Assembly: GCA_027405735.1 (NCBI GenBank)
Contig: JAPEHQ010000004.1
Location: 434,001-498,000, forward strand
Direction of reading: 5' to 3'
Source of the DNA: Mucor racemosus
Taxonomy: Eukaryota > Mucoromycota > Mucoromycetes > Mucorales > Mucoraceae
DNA: 64,000 nt
A model generated the notes under the pieces. That model saw only the letters and a list, made by a program, of their open reading frames with translations. It was not told where the DNA came from and made no database searches. Position numbers and translations under genes: made by a program. This document shows, piece by piece, positions 34,954-47,669 of this stretch. How positions within the stretch are numbered: the stretch's first letter is position 1; every line of letters starts with the position of its first letter.

Positions 34954-37069
34954 ATTGTAATTTTTTTATTGATTAATTAGCAAGAAAAATAAGTACATAG
35001 ATATCATAGAGTGTGATTGTTTAGCTTCTACATAGAAAGAATCTAAAAATCAATTTTTATTATACAGTATATTATACTGCATTAGCAGTTATTGTTTTCT
35101 TGAGGAGATAGGACGAGATCTGGTATTTTCAACATTGACGACCGTAACTTTTATAGATTATAAATTTTTGTTACTGTATATAATACACGTTTTACTTACT
35201 ACTAAATTTTTGTATATGTACGTAGTGCTATTTTGCATCTATTAATCATATACTCCCTGGAAACTTCAGTTATGCATTTAAATGAAATAAAGTCAGCTTT
35301 TGCATTAGTGTACCTAGCATAATTACATAATATAGGGCAAAAATAACAGATTTTTCTTTATATTTCGATCAGGAATAAAGATTTTTTTGTAAACCAAATT
35401 GCTACCAATATCCAACAAATGGCAGTAGTATATACCAAAGAAAAAAATATGGTCAGCAAATTACTCAATATTGCACAATCAAGAAAAACAAAATAACAGA
35501 TAAGTAGAAGGACGGTAATTAAAAAAAGCAAACATAGAGGGGACGTTTGTCCTAGTTGCTAGACTTATTATGCGCTTTACAGCTAGTTTAAACGGAGAGG
35601 TTGTGGGTTCGAAACTCATGTAAACGCATTTTCTTCAGAACTTGTGTTTGCCGGGCTAGAAGCGCAGTTAATCACCCCCTCGCCTTTTTTTTCGTTTTAC
35701 CTTTCTACGCGCAGCTTTCAAAAACTACCAATTGTTGTCTTTTTTTCTCTGTATACTCCGGTATTTTTGATCCTATTTTTGAGATTGGTTTTTTGTATGA
35801 ATATCTTATTTTGCAAAAAAATAACAAGATCTTACTAGTTGTATAAAACAATGACACCTTGCATGCAATACTTTAATATTATACGCTGTATTGTAGGCCT
35901 ACTCTGTTTTATTCTAACATATATCTGATATGCTAGAATAATTAAAAATAATAAAACAAAGTAAAGTCTTGATAAATGTCAGCTTTCCAACTGTGGGTCA
36001 AACTAAAGGATCAAAACTAAACTGCTCCTTATTCTTTTATTCATGAGATGTGGTTTATATACTAATGACAGACTAGTAGATAAGGACTGCTTGAAGTGAC
36101 AGTATAAATTAATAATGAGATTCATGGAGTGTAACCAAAGGTAGTGTGTATAGATAGTAGAAGGTGATAATTATACAACATACTCTCTGTACGTGTATTC
36201 TGATTTTGGTGTTTATCAAGTAGGAATTAAATCGAACATTATTAATTGCAGCAAGATTGTACAGTACGCATTGCTGTAAAATGTAAAATAACAAAAAGAT
36301 TTGAAAAAGACACGGTTTAAATCCTTCTTTTTCAAACTATGGATAGTGTGCAATAATCCTATATTTCTACCCTACTATCTACTGTATATTAATTGCGATT
36401 TATTATATCTGCGAGCTGCACTGTAACTGTCAGTGATCTATCAGAATTAGGAATAACCGAATCACCGTCTTAGGACATCATCTGTCAAGCCGTGATGTCT
36501 AACATGCAAATCAGACAATGCTGCATTCTGCACTCCATATGTCTACCATCATGCTACTATTAAATAATAAAAGCATGATTTCATTGTCTTCATGCAACAT
36601 CCATATGTTTATTCTTTTTGATAAAATAATTGGTTTGTCCGTGATTTAAAGTTTATATTGAGCTTCTTAATTTACATAATTAAGATGGTCTTTTAATGCC
36701 TGTTTTTGACATATTTGTTAATAATCCGCATAGAGCAATTCTTACTTTGGTCTATGTTGTGTTTCTTCAGTTTATTTTATGAATCAATTTGTTCTGTGTA
36801 TGATTCGGTCTATTTTATTATATGTTAAATTGCTAATACTTTCTGTATTTACTGTTAAATTCATGTTATCTCTATATGAATATTAGAGCATGGTTTTATG
36901 TAGGATAACATTTACTATATTATACAGTAAGAGCCATTGAACTATTCTCTATGTATTTCATTGTACATTTCTTATTTTTTCTTTATTCATTTTGTTTTAT
37001 ATATTTATATAAAACATTTATTACAGTTAGACAACTTAAAACATGGCGCTTATTTAATAGATATAACTG
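34954..37069. other. Intergenic region, one tRNA-like segment
   Basis: No protein gene is seen. At about 35543-35632 there is a tRNA-like stretch with the B-box GGGTTCGAAACTC in a pairable arm. Bases 36470-36560 are related to 10005-10090. Confidence 0.5.
35543..35632 (+). pseudogene. tRNA-like sequence or tRNA relic
   Basis: A T-arm can form (gtggg/ctcat around ttcgaaa), and cgtttg/taaacg could pair as an acceptor stem. The D and anticodon arms do not fold cleanly and no anticodon can be assigned. It may be a tRNA relic or a tRNA-derived repeat. Confidence 0.25.
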
Positions 37070-37132
37070 CATTGGCGATACTCTATTTTTCATATTCTTT
37101 GTTTTATATTCACATTACTGTACAATCTCAAT

Positions 37133-37350
37133 TGTAACAATAAGTTAAAAGACAATTGTTTATTGAGTTTGACATTTGAATCCGCTATTTATATTATTTT
37201 GATTTGTGTAACAAAAGATCTAAATTGCTACGACACTACTGTCGTGATAATAATAATGTAATGAGACAAATACAGTTATAAGTTAAAAGACAATGTTTAT
37301 TAAGTTTGACATTTAGGATCTAATATTTATACTATTATTACTGTGTAACA
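37133..37350 (-). repeat. Two tandem short LTR-like units
   Basis: Units of about 81 and 94 bp share gttaaaagacaa, tttattragtttgacattt and tgtgtaaca. In minus orientation each reads TGTTACAC, a TATAAATA-like box, AATAAAC and an end near ATTACA or GTTACA. This is the same architecture as the 102 bp LTR of the Ty3-type element. Confidence 0.5.
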
Positions 37351-37464
37351 AAAGAGTTAAAACTTCTACGACACTACTGTAAAACATATATCTCAGCACA
37401 CGACAAAATAAACAAATGCGAAAAATAAACTACACACACCCAAACTTGAAATTTGTGCAAAATA

Positions 37465-37536
37465 TTCCCCAACGGGGAGTCGAACCCCGGCCGTATCGGT
37501 GAAAGCGATAAATCCTAGCCGTTGGACCATTGAGGA
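37465..37536 (-). tRNA. tRNA-Glu (anticodon UUC), copy 1
   Basis: 72 nt. The acceptor stem is TCCTCAA/TTGGGGA. The anticodon loop CTTTCAC gives UUC, and the T arm is CCGGGGTTCGACTCCCC with B-box GGTTCGACTCC. A TTTT terminator follows four bases downstream. There is no intron. Confidence 0.97.
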
Positions 37537-37546
37537 TGATATATTT

Positions 37547-37835
37547 TGTCAAGTGTCATTTCTAATAAATAGTAATGGTAAATATATTATGCTCACGTGA
37601 TATATATCACGTGCATTCCGACCTGTTCGGTTCGATTGATCTGTTCGGTATTTAGTCATTACTAGTTATGAGTATATAAGCTCATGTTATATACTTCAAT
37701 AATAAACTTAACTTCTTTCTAATATAAATCTATTACTACTACATTTATTAATAGTCGTTCCTTACAGACTAAACATATAAAACATAACTAAAATCCCTAA
37801 TAGCCTTCGGCTATAGGTGCATAACAGTTATGACA
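37547..37835. mobile_element. 289 bp solo LTR upstream of tRNA-Glu, copy 1
   Basis: Starts TGTCA and ends TGACA, a perfect 5 bp inverted terminus. It contains a 20 bp palindrome with two CACGTG boxes at 37594-37613, a TATATAAG box and AATAAA. It begins 10 bp upstream of the tRNA 5' end. ATTT precedes it, while the right flank has TTTG, so the duplication seen in copy 2 is one base short here. Confidence 0.8.
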
Positions 37836-37840
37836 TTTGA

Positions 37841-39355
37841 TACATGCATTATGCATATTTATTGATAGGTAAGCCGGTGGGATAATCTTTCTATAAAAGG
37901 AAACTGTCTTTTAAATTGTTATACCTACAATTTGGATTGAATTGGTGGTTATTGTGGTGATAATTGTGTATATTTAGATTGGAATTATATTGAAGGTGTA
38001 TTGTTTGAAATTTAGAAGCAATTGATTCAGTGGAATTATGGAATTAAGTGGTGTTTAATGTCTTCAAGGATTTTCACACAAGATCTAGTCATGGAATTTG
38101 GATTCTTTCAACGGTTTTGAATTTGTTATGATTCATTCTATTAGTATATATTTTTATTTTGGAACTGAAAATGGTTTATTACTTGGATTTTCATGGAGTT
38201 TTAAAGATGGAATAGCCAAAAGATGTATTGAAACAGCGATTGGGCGACGCGGGATCCCAGTTTGGGTTAAGCTTGGTGATGTTTGCATTGGTGATTGAAT
38301 GAACATTTGGATAAATTGAGGTTTGGAAGGTGTTCTGCTGATATAATAATAATTGATTATAAGTAATAACAATGATAAATAAGTAATAATATATATTTAT
38401 TTGGATATTGGTTATAAATATAAAAAGGGAAAAGGATGAACAGTTAAATTCACTAATATGCAATTGATCCGTTCTTGGTTGTTATTTATATATGCGATTT
38501 GCTTAATGTAATGTAACTGGATCATTACACCACCATAAACTATGCCTTAACATATTTAGCATATATATGTGTCATATAAACACTGTAAATGATAACCCTC
38601 ATAATTGCATAAGCTAAATTCTGATAATCTAGCCTTACAATAAAAAATAAAGAATATTAATAATTAGTGTTGCCAAGGTCAACTAAAAACTTGAGACTGA
38701 TCATCTATATCTGAATATAATTACAATATTAGCAGAAGTGAGGATTGACACTAAAATTTAGTATGAGAACACAGTTCTAGACAGGTGCGTAAGCAATTCT
38801 TAAACCAAATATAAATAGCAGTAGACATTCATCCTTCATTTTATTTCCTCATCTCGTTTTTATATTTAATAAAGATTGGCAAATTCTCACGTACTTATCT
38901 TTCTTTATGATATTGAGAGTTATTGGGAAATAGATCTTATTTTTATAAAGAGGAAAGTAATAAAGAGACTAGGTAGTGATTCAATTACGGAGAACGTAGG
39001 GTCTTTATTATAAAATGAAAAGGGAACCAAGAACTGTTAGGTCTCGGTTCCTGAAGATATTTATACTACAATTTCTATTAAATGTCAGTTCTAATAGGAA
39101 TTGAAACTAAATAAAAAAAGGGCGAAAACCGACAGATATACATTTACAATAGGCACTACTGTTATAATTAGTGAATTGAATAAAGAGATTGGTGATTTAA
39201 TTAAAAGGTATGAAAGGGGGAAAAGAAGAAGATAAAAAAATATGACAACACAGTGAAATTTTGAAAGCAATATAAAATCGAAGAACAAGTATTAATGAAA
39301 AATTAATATCTGGAAAACAAGTTTTCTGATAAATGGATTGGGCCCTTTTCTTATG
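37841..39355. other. Region without a recognised gene; partial LTR-like repeat
   Basis: Bases 38340-38536 are the reverse complement of part of the insertion at 10436. Upstream in that orientation (38190-38330) is a GC-richer stretch containing gggatcccgcgtcgccc that may be element leader sequence. No protein domain was recognised. Confidence 0.45.
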
Positions 39356-39426
39356 TAGCATTGTTGTCGATCCGGGTTTTGAAAGCCAAATTTACTAGCG
39401 CAAGCTCGGCTCTTCTGGACAACATC
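39356..39426 (+). repeat. Hairpin-forming short repeat, copy 3
   Basis: Shares tagcattg, gtcgatccgggtttt and gccaaatttactag with the copies at 2793 and 13914. Its stem is partly decayed. It is followed directly by the outer end of LIR-D. Confidence 0.5.
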
Positions 39427-39429
39427 TCA

Positions 39430-41660
39430 TACTTGGATCAGCATTTATAGAGACCATATTTTAACTGTTTTCAATGAAGTGTGCAATAAGCTATAAGTAC
39501 ACTTTGGCAATAATTTTTTTATCATGCAATTGTTTGTCGGTTATGGGAGTTTCCATTTAAAATTATTGTGTAAAAGATGTGTATCTACTCTTTTCATCAA
39601 ATAAAGTTGGAAATTACTAGGATCAAAATTTGTTGGGATAGGGCTTTTGATGTCGGATTTTTGCGATTATAAGAAGTACTGTAGATTTTAGATGGTTGTC
39701 GAATTTTTTCGCCCAATTTTGATGTTTTACTAAAATTAATAAGTATTAGACGTTATTACAAAAAAAAAAAAAAAAAAAAAAAAAAAACAATGTAAGTTTC
39801 TAATACATGGTACATGAAAATGATGTAATTTTTGATTTCTAACATTATCTAACTAGGTAAACTATAATAACATTAAAATAATGTAAATAAATAATAGCAT
39901 TTGAGTATATTTACATACATATTACTTAATGTTAACATGGATTTTTTACATTATTTAGCATATTTTTACATTATTTTTCCCATAATGAGACAAGAGTAAA
40001 AGATGAGGTTTTATTCAATGTAGAAAATGAAATTATACTATATATAGAGGAGATTATCAGGTGATACAATAGCTATTAATGGTGTAACAATAACAATAAC
40101 AATATTCTGATAATATGACTATCGTAACGCTATATCTAGATTCTGATATAACAATAGAGTCAAGTTTCCTCAAATCGTCAAAAAAGATGAAGCTTCTCTC
40201 TATGGGCCATTGATATCTGTCCGAAAATAAAAGAGTTAATACCAGAATATAAGTGCACTGGCCTGAAATTAACCAAAAATTGACCTGAAATTAATTGTAA
40301 AAAATTAAGCCCGTAAATTGAGGCTTTGATTTTTTACAATGACAAGATATTGTAGTTCCAACTGAAAACTAACCTGCATTTTTTGTTTTAGCAAAAAATA
40401 TTGATTTTTCGTCGAGATAATTAAAATAATAGCTCGCTGTAAAGCTTTTAGCCTATGATGGCTGAGTTCAAAAATCGATTTGTCAAAACGAACGAAAAAT
40501 GACTCAAAAAATATAATCATTTAATGACTCATGAACTGCAAAATAAGCCGACCTTGCCTATTAGATAGTTTTCTTACAGTTTTAAACTCTGCATTCATCT
40601 AGACAAAATTTAAACAAATATTTCATATTAAATTTTGTGCAAAATGTAATTAAAATTTTGGAGGTTTTTTGAAGATACACATCACTTTTTATAAACATAT
40701 TTAAGATATAACTAACTGAGTTGATGCGCAAAAACATTATATATCGATCAAGCTATTGTAAAATTTTTTAGCTGCATTTTTCGTAGAGAAAACGAGATTT
40801 TTGTCCAAAATTTTTTCAGATTCAGAATTTAGGATGAGGGTAGACAAGGGAAAAATGGAAGCTAGAGATGAAGGTAACTTTTTGTACACATTTTTAAGGA
40901 TATCTCCACGAAAAATCAATATTTTGAAAAAAACTAAATTGGGTTCGAGAGAACTCAATAAGGTTGATGACATGAGTGAAAAAAAACTGCTGCTCAATTT
41001 AGCGAATATTCTGAAATCTATTAGGAAAACACCAAAAAAATAAAAATAAAAATAAAAGCGCCCAGGATTTTTTTATACTAAAATATGTTATAGAGTGCTT
41101 CAAAAAAAACAAATTTTATTAATAAAAAGTGTCAGTATCGCTTAATTTTTCTTGGAGATATGGAGCCTCAAAGTTTTCGATCCTTTAGCAGTGAAATACG
41201 CGTAAAAATCTGAAACATTAGCACTGAAAAATTAATACTACCTGCAAAAAGTAGGATATTTCCGGGCACTTATGTTGGAATCAAAGGTGAGCATCTCAGG
41301 TACATTGGCATATATTTTTTTCTTGGTGTTATTTAATGAAAAAAAAGTTGGGCAGGGATGAAAAGTGAGACCCAATTTTTAAGGAAAATGCAGCGAATTT
41401 TACGCATTTTTGAGTCTTCTGAGAGATACAAAATAAATTCTGGAACAGGTAAGGTACTGCGACCAATTTATATCTATTTAGTAGTATCTAAGGTATCTCC
41501 TAAAAAGACTTTATTATGAAGTTAGTTATAGAAAGAAGGCATGCTTCGGTTTTGAAAATTGAAACTAGGATTTTTTTTTTTAAAAATTCAAATTTTCTCC
41601 AGTGGGTACCTGCAAAGACAAAAAAAAAATCCATTTTAACTTATGAGCGTAATTTCCACC
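39430..41660 (+). repeat. LIR copy D with an insertion
   Basis: The outer part (acttggatcagcatttatag) aligns to LIR-A from 3842. Homology is broken at about 39740-40160 and resumes with gggccattgatatctgtcc. It then continues to aacttatgagcgtaatttcc. It carries a diverged ORF alpha at 40801-41043. Confidence 0.8.
39740..40160 (-). mobile_element. Insertion in LIR-D with a poly-A run and an LTR-like piece
   Basis: This roughly 420 bp segment is absent from the other LIR copies. It starts with an A run of nearly 30 bases and includes an LTR-like stretch (minus strand: TGTATCACC, TATATATAG, AATAAAAC, GTCTCATTA). No target duplication was identified, so its class is uncertain. Confidence 0.4.
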
Positions 41661-42223
41661 AAGGTGTGATTATTGAAAGTGTGAGTCAATGGTCAATCAA
41701 TTATAGAGTGTAATGGAACAAAACATGACGTGGTTGTAAAGGTGAACATATTTTTTCATTGATTCAGAAAGGCAATCAGACACAACGGAGTATAACTGCA
41801 GGCTTTTATATATTGCCAAACAACTGCTCAGACACAAAAAGACATTATCATCATCTATTTTATAAGGTTGATTAGCTAAAAGATCTATAGTTTACAGCCG
41901 GTGAAAGTATTGTGACACTAACTGTTGGTATCATTTTAAGCGTTGATCATGGCCGCAAACTAGTGAAGTCCAACATTTACAGTACCGAAATGCTCACATT
42001 TTCGTTAAATTATTGGAATTTATCATGTAATATATCTGCTGGTTAATTTTAAATACATTTAATGGTTTGATTTTGCAGACCTTTTGCATCTTGCAACCGC
42101 AAATTAAAGATGGCATGTGTGTTACCAAAAGACTCAAGAATCAGCCACCCATACTAACGAAATGTCAATTTCAAGGTCCATTTTAAAATCAACGTTGGCA
42201 TTTTTTTTTTCATCCAACATAAT
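41661..42223. other. Intergenic region, no gene seen
   Basis: AT-rich sequence between LIR-D and the NDUFAF7-like pseudogene. Nothing supported. Confidence 0.5.
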
Positions 42224-42747
42224 ATGCTGAGAACATTATTAAGATCAACTATTTCAAGTAAGATACATTTATAGCGATTATATAGCACTGCAGCAACTAA
42301 TGGAGGCAATATTATCAAAAAGGAGCCATTATAACCATTAGGAGAACACTTGCATGATTCCATTAAAGTAAGCACTTTTTTCTTCTGTAAATTGCCCCCT
42401 GACAGCAGGTCGACATATGCGTTAATACAATACCCTACATCAGGTAACAGGACCATTGACAGCTTCTCATTTTATGAGACAAGTATTAGTAAATCCATTG
42501 AGTGGTTATTATATGTTAGGCGATGTCTTTGGTAAACAAGATGATTTTGTTACTTCCCTCGAGATTAGCCAAGTATTTGGAGAGGTACGTATAGCATAAT
42601 TGATGATTATTAAAACTGATTTGAGTAAAATAGCTGTGCGGCGTTTGGTATTTAACTGAATGGATGAGATTGGATCAACCTCAAAAAACTCAAATTATCG
42701 AATTTGGGCCTGGAAGAGGAACATTAATGAGCGATATGTTGAGAGTA

Positions 42748-42782
<35 letters not shown>

Positions 42783-44016
42783 ACCAAAAAACCAACACTT
42801 ATATGTATATCAACATCTCTACAAATTAGACTTTATCACAATTCTCTCAATTTTATAAAACTCTTATAGATGTTCATTTCGTCGAGGCAAGTCCTGGGAT
42901 TCGTAAAATGCAAAGAGGTGCATTAATAACAGGATCTGAAAGATGAAGCACCTATTGAAACAATTACTAGAGAAGATGGTGTTAGAGTATCATGGCATGA
43001 TGGTATTGAAGTGATTCCAGGTAAGTTGAGGGTCTTTTTATGGATTTAGATGTACGTATTCATGCCAAAATTACACTTTAGATCAATGGTCATTTATGAT
43101 GGCCCATGAATTTTTTGATGCTTTACCAATCCACAGTTTCGAGGTACATTTACATAAAGTTGTTCTGTCGTATTTGATATGCTTATACCAAACCATAGAA
43201 AACTGATAAAGAATGGAGGGAATTAATGGTTGACATGGATGATACAAATGAAAGGTAATCGCTTGAATGTATTTTCATGTGTATTGGTGTTATTAATATA
43301 GAGAATAGTGAACATAATTTCAGAATCGTTAAATCACTAAACCAAGCAGCCATGACCGCTACACTATTATCGGACAAAAAGTCTGAATCCTTTAATGATG
43401 GTGATCGTGTGGATATTTCTCCTGATTGCTGGGGTATTATGGATAAAATTGCTAAATATCTGAATAAAAACGGTGGCACAGGATTAGCAATCGATTATGG
43501 CCAAGATTATGTTCAAGGAGATACACTTAGAGTAATTCTAGATTATTATTTATTCATGAACTTTTCATCTAATCTATGTAATAGGCTATCAAAGACCATA
43601 AAATCATTCATCCCATGAGTGATCCTGGAACTGCCGATCTCAGTGCAGATGTAGATTTCTCATTCTTGAAGCAAGCCATAACAAATGGATCAGGTACAAT
43701 TATATCTTTTTTACCCATAAATGGAGAAAATCATGCCATATCGAAAAGTCAAACCTTAATTTCAGATGTCACTGCATATGGTCTTATTACCCAGAAAGAT
43801 TTCTTACAATATTCAGGAATACGAGCAAGAATTTAGAATTTATTCAGAAATGCCAAGACATCTACTGCTAAAAAATCATTATTGGATGATGCTGAGAGAT
43901 TAATGAATCCTGGAGCTATGAGAAGAGTTCATAAGATGTTGGCTTTTGCTAATGATAAAAATGTAGAAAAGAAGGACAAGCCCGGGGGATTTGAGAAATA
44001 TTATCAAAATGTATAA
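42224..44016 (+). pseudogene. NDUFAF7/MidA-type complex I assembly methyltransferase, broken
   Basis: Exon-like blocks start with an amphipathic presequence MLRTLLRSTIS at 42224, then run from 42444-42584 and 42634-42744 and on through 44016. They encode the DUF185 family: NPLSGYYMLGDVFGKQDDF, SLEISQVFGELC and the SAM-binding motif IEFGPGRGTLMSDML, then HFVEASPGIRK, MAHEFFDALPIHSFE and LAIDYGQDY. NDUFAF7 dimethylates a symmetric arginine of complex I subunit NDUFS2 in mitochondria. Four lesions are visible: TAG at 42269, TAA near 42326, a frameshift near 42931 in the exon beginning 42830, and TAG at 43833. All three nonsense codons could be Gln codons changed by C to T. Conserved splice sites elsewhere suggest recent loss. 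Confidence 0.85.
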
Positions 44017-44201
44017 TAAAAAGAAATTCTTTATATATATAGATTATCTATTTGAATTTGTTGATCATTGCAAAACTTATTTATCGTCAAAAACATTGAA
44101 TATGGTGTTATATATCATATATGCACGTTATTGTTACACTGATTAATTAGGCCTGCAGCAATAATATGTAGTTTGTTCTTATAGATCAAGCTTCTTAATA
44201 C

Positions 44202-44242
<41 letters not shown>

Positions 44243-44769
44243 TCAGTACAAACAAATAACCATTGACAAATCCAAAAATCAAACAGCAGCTATTGCCTAT
44301 TTTAGATCAGTGTGCCATGTCAAATAATTTTATTTTGCTAGTAAGAATAATGATGCGTTTAGATAGATAAATGTCAAATTTGACAAGTTACTTGTTTCTG
44401 TAAAAGATAAGTGCATTAAAGATGTATATACATTTTGTAGGATTCATGCCGCTGCTATATTTTTATAAATGTATAAAAACAAATTTGATAAAATTCTTAC
44501 AAGATGTAATTATCTTACATATTTAAATTAGCAGTAAATGCACGATATTTTTCAGAATTAACCTTGATAACGCCATTTTGCAAAATTGACCTCGATGACG
44601 CTATTTTAGCATTTTATATATTTTTTTCTCTAGATATGAATATGATACAAAGGAAGCACAAAATTCCGTATCGTGATTTGTAAAATCTGAATTATATAAA
44701 AGCAGCAGATTATCAAACTGATTCTCATATATATTTATTCATCACAAAAAAGTTTAGTTCTAATTAATA
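44017..44769. other. Intergenic and promoter region of the OPT gene
   Basis: Contains an A run of nearly 40 bases at about 44202-44240 and AT-rich sequence. The interval before the OPT start has ttatataaaagc at 44692, a plausible TATA element. Confidence 0.5.
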
Positions 44770-47164
44770 ATGTCTAAAGAATTAGATGATATCAATAAAA
44801 CACCAGAAAGCTTGCATGAAACTCTAGAGAAAATTGACTCTGATTTCAAAGAGAAAGATTTTATTGATACTCCTTGGGTTCCTGATAAAATTGGAGCTTA
44901 TGAAGAGGAAGATAGCAACTCAAATCGTTCTTTGCGAAATGAAGAAGATTTAGATATTGCCATCGTTAATGATGTTGCTTTAACTGAAGATGATACTTCA
45001 TTGAAAGCAGTTACAGTTCGTTCAGTATTCATTGGTGTTGTAAGTGTCTAAACAATGCCTTTTAGATCACTATATTTACATTGCATTTTAGATTCTCGCT
45101 TGTCTTAGTTCTTCTATAGCTCAACTGATGGTCTTTAAACCTGTCGGTATTGCATTAACAGATACATTCATGTTGCTTATCGCTTATGTATTCTGTACTT
45201 TCTGGGCAAGAGTACTCCCTAAAGGCGGTTGGTTGAATCCTGGTCCATTCAACGTTAAAGAACACGCTTGTATTTATGTTATGATTTCTGCTGCTAATAC
45301 AAGTGCTTATGGTACTTACATCTTGTCTGCTCAAGAGCTATTTTACACTGAAACACCTGGTGCAGCTGGTTCTATCTTTTTGCTTATTGGCACACAATTA
45401 GTTGGTTACGGAATTGCTGGTCAATTACGTCCATTCCTTGTATACCCCTCCAATATGACATGGCCTACTAGTTTACCTGTAGTTTCCTTAATCAAGACTT
45501 TGAACACTGACAAACAAGAAGCAAAATGGAGAACCAGGTTCTTTTTCATTATCTTTGGTGCCATCTTTGTTTATGAATTTATTCCTCAATACATGTTTCC
45601 TATGCTCGGCGGTATTTCTATCATTTGTCTTGCAAAAGATAATAGTCATTGGGTTCAACGTCTCTTTGGTGGTCTTGGAACAAATGAAGGCATGGGCATG
45701 TTTCAACTTAGTTTTGATTGGAATTTATTGTCTACACAAAATCCACTTTATATTCCACTTTGGATTCAATTGAATGTCTATGGTGGTATTGTACTTCTTT
45801 GGATCCTTGCTCCTCTCTTGTATTACTATGATGTATGGAATGCTCAAAGTTTTCCTTATTTGTCAAATGCTATCTTTCAAAGATTTGATAATGGTACATC
45901 TCAAGTTTATCCTCAAAGTGAAGTTTTGAATGCTGATAATTCATTGAATTATACTCGTTTGGAAGAAATTGGAAGACCTCATTTTGCTACTGTATATGCT
46001 GTAAATTATATCTTTGTAAACTTTGCTGTAACTGCTATTATCGCTCATGTCGCTTTGTTCTATGGCAAATCAATTTGGCAAAATTTTAAAAGATCAAAAG
46101 CTTTTAAAGAAACTGGCGAAACTGATATTCATATGAAGCTTATGGCTGCCTATCCAGAGGTAATAATATATATATTTACTTGATTATATAAATTGTATAA
46201 AAACTAATATCTATTTTTAAAGGTCCCAAGTTGGTGGTACTATCTCATATTTGTGTCTGGTATTGGTCTTAATATTGGTATTGCTTATGCTAATCATAGT
46301 CAACTTCCTTGGTGGGGCGTTCTACTTGCTATTGCTATTTCAACTATTTTATCTTTACCCCTGAACCTCATTACTGCTGTAACTGGTTATGGTTTTGGCG
46401 TCAACGTACTCACTGAAATGATTTGTGGTTTCATTCTTCCAGGCTATCCTATTGCCAACATGTATTTTAAGACACTCGGTCATAATACCATATCTCAAGC
46501 TGGTATCATGACACATGATCTCAAGATTGGTCATTATCTCAAAGTACCTCCTCGCTTGACATTTATACATCAAATTGCGGGTACTATTATTGGTAGCTTA
46601 TTTAATTATATTGTAAATATTTCCATTACTTCAAGTAAGCGTGATATTCTTTTGGATCCTGTTGGAAATCAATTCTGGAACGGTAATACACCTCAAACTA
46701 TTAACTCTGCAGCAATTACATGGGGTGCTATTGGTCCTATGGCAATGTTTGGTTCTAATACTCAATACTATATTCTTTTATGGGCATTTGTTATTGGATT
46801 TGCTTTACCAGTACCTGGATATCTTTTGCATAGAAAGTACCCAAATGTTGGTTTCGATAAATTTAATATTCCAATGGTCTTGATTGGTCTTTGTATTATG
46901 CCAGGTTCAAACACATCTTGGATTACTGTCTCTTTCATCCTCATTCTCATCTTCCAAGTTTACCTCAAGAGAAGATATAGTACATGGTTTGCAAGACACA
47001 CCTACTTGATCTCGGCTGCTTTAGATTCTGGAACATCTCTTATGGTATTTTTTGTTTCCATGGCATTACAAGGTGGTGCCAATGGTATTACTTATGATTT
47101 TCCCACTTGGTGGGGTAATCGAGCAGATGCTACATACATGGATCAATGTTGTATGAACTGCTAA
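44770..47164 (+). CDS. OPT-family oligopeptide transporter
   Basis: Three exons (44770-45039, 45092-46159, 46223-47164) encode about 759 residues. A soluble acidic N-terminus of about 85 residues precedes many hydrophobic helices. OPT signatures are present: GGWLNPGPFNVKEH (the NPG motif) near residue 135 and KVPPR, equivalent to KIPPR, near 553. WWGVLLAIAI, GYGFGVNVLTEMICGFILPG and a Cys-rich C-terminal end (DQCCMNC) are also seen. OPT proteins import tetra- and pentapeptides or related small molecules with protons across the plasma membrane. The length is near the family norm, so the protein looks intact. The N-terminus resembles the fungal OPT2 branch more than plant YSL, but substrate cannot be assigned. 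Confidence 0.95.
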
Positions 47165-47464
47165 ATTTAATGATTAATCTTTTTACCCTATTTAAGCTAA
47201 TTTTTTTACTTTATAATTAAACTAAATTCGTTCTACTCCAGTTTTATGATTTGTTTACTCTTTATGCCCATCTTGTACTACTGTAAATATGCAAGTTTAT
47301 AAGCTTGTTTAACAAGATGTATTAGTACTGTAGAGGTTGATAAAATATGGTACTTGGTGGCATACAACAGCCAGCATGAAAGGCCATTGCCAAGCGGTTA
47401 TTGATGCCAAAGGCGATCAAAGGAAGTATTGAAAATAGTTTTTTTAATAAAATGTATATGTCGA
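47165..47464. other. Downstream region of the OPT gene with a repeat-R fragment
   Basis: Bases 47310-47371 match the end of repeat R (gatgtattagtactgtagaggttgataaaatatggtac). No gene is seen. Confidence 0.5.
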
Positions 47465-47669
47465 GCTTTATCTCTATTTTTCTTACTCTTTATTTTATAT
47501 TCACTTTACTACAATCTCAATTGTAACATCATTTTAAGAAAAAAAAGGATAGTTACTGTTCGATTTGCAACAAGTTAAAACTTCTACGACAATATTTTGA
47601 TTCGTGTAGCAAAACTAATAAATAGTGATTGTAGCTACAAGCACTTCTATTTGAAAAAGATGCAAAATA

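Larger units (their letters stand above)
37070..37840. repeat. Segmental duplication carrying tRNA-Glu and an LTR, copy 1
   Basis: Shares flanks, tRNA and LTR with 47465-48040, for example ctctatttttc...tacaatctcaattgtaaca and gcaaaatattcccc. Copy 1 has about 200 bp extra, made of two tandem LTR-like units (37133-37213 and 37257-37350). Confidence 0.75.

Noticed and set aside
35601..35846. Frames of 64-81 residues after the tRNA-like block
   Set aside because: Phe/Leu/Ser-rich composition from T-rich DNA, overlapping in two frames, with no conserved motif.
42745..42829. Poly-A run near 42750 as a sign of retroposition
   Set aside because: It lies inside an intron of the NDUFAF7-like gene, which retains its introns, so the gene copy is not a retrocopy.
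42224..44016. Reassignment of TAG/TAA to Gln
   Set aside because: The kinase, reductase, transporter and regulator genes use TAA or TAG as normal terminators and have no internal ones, so decay of this one gene is simpler.
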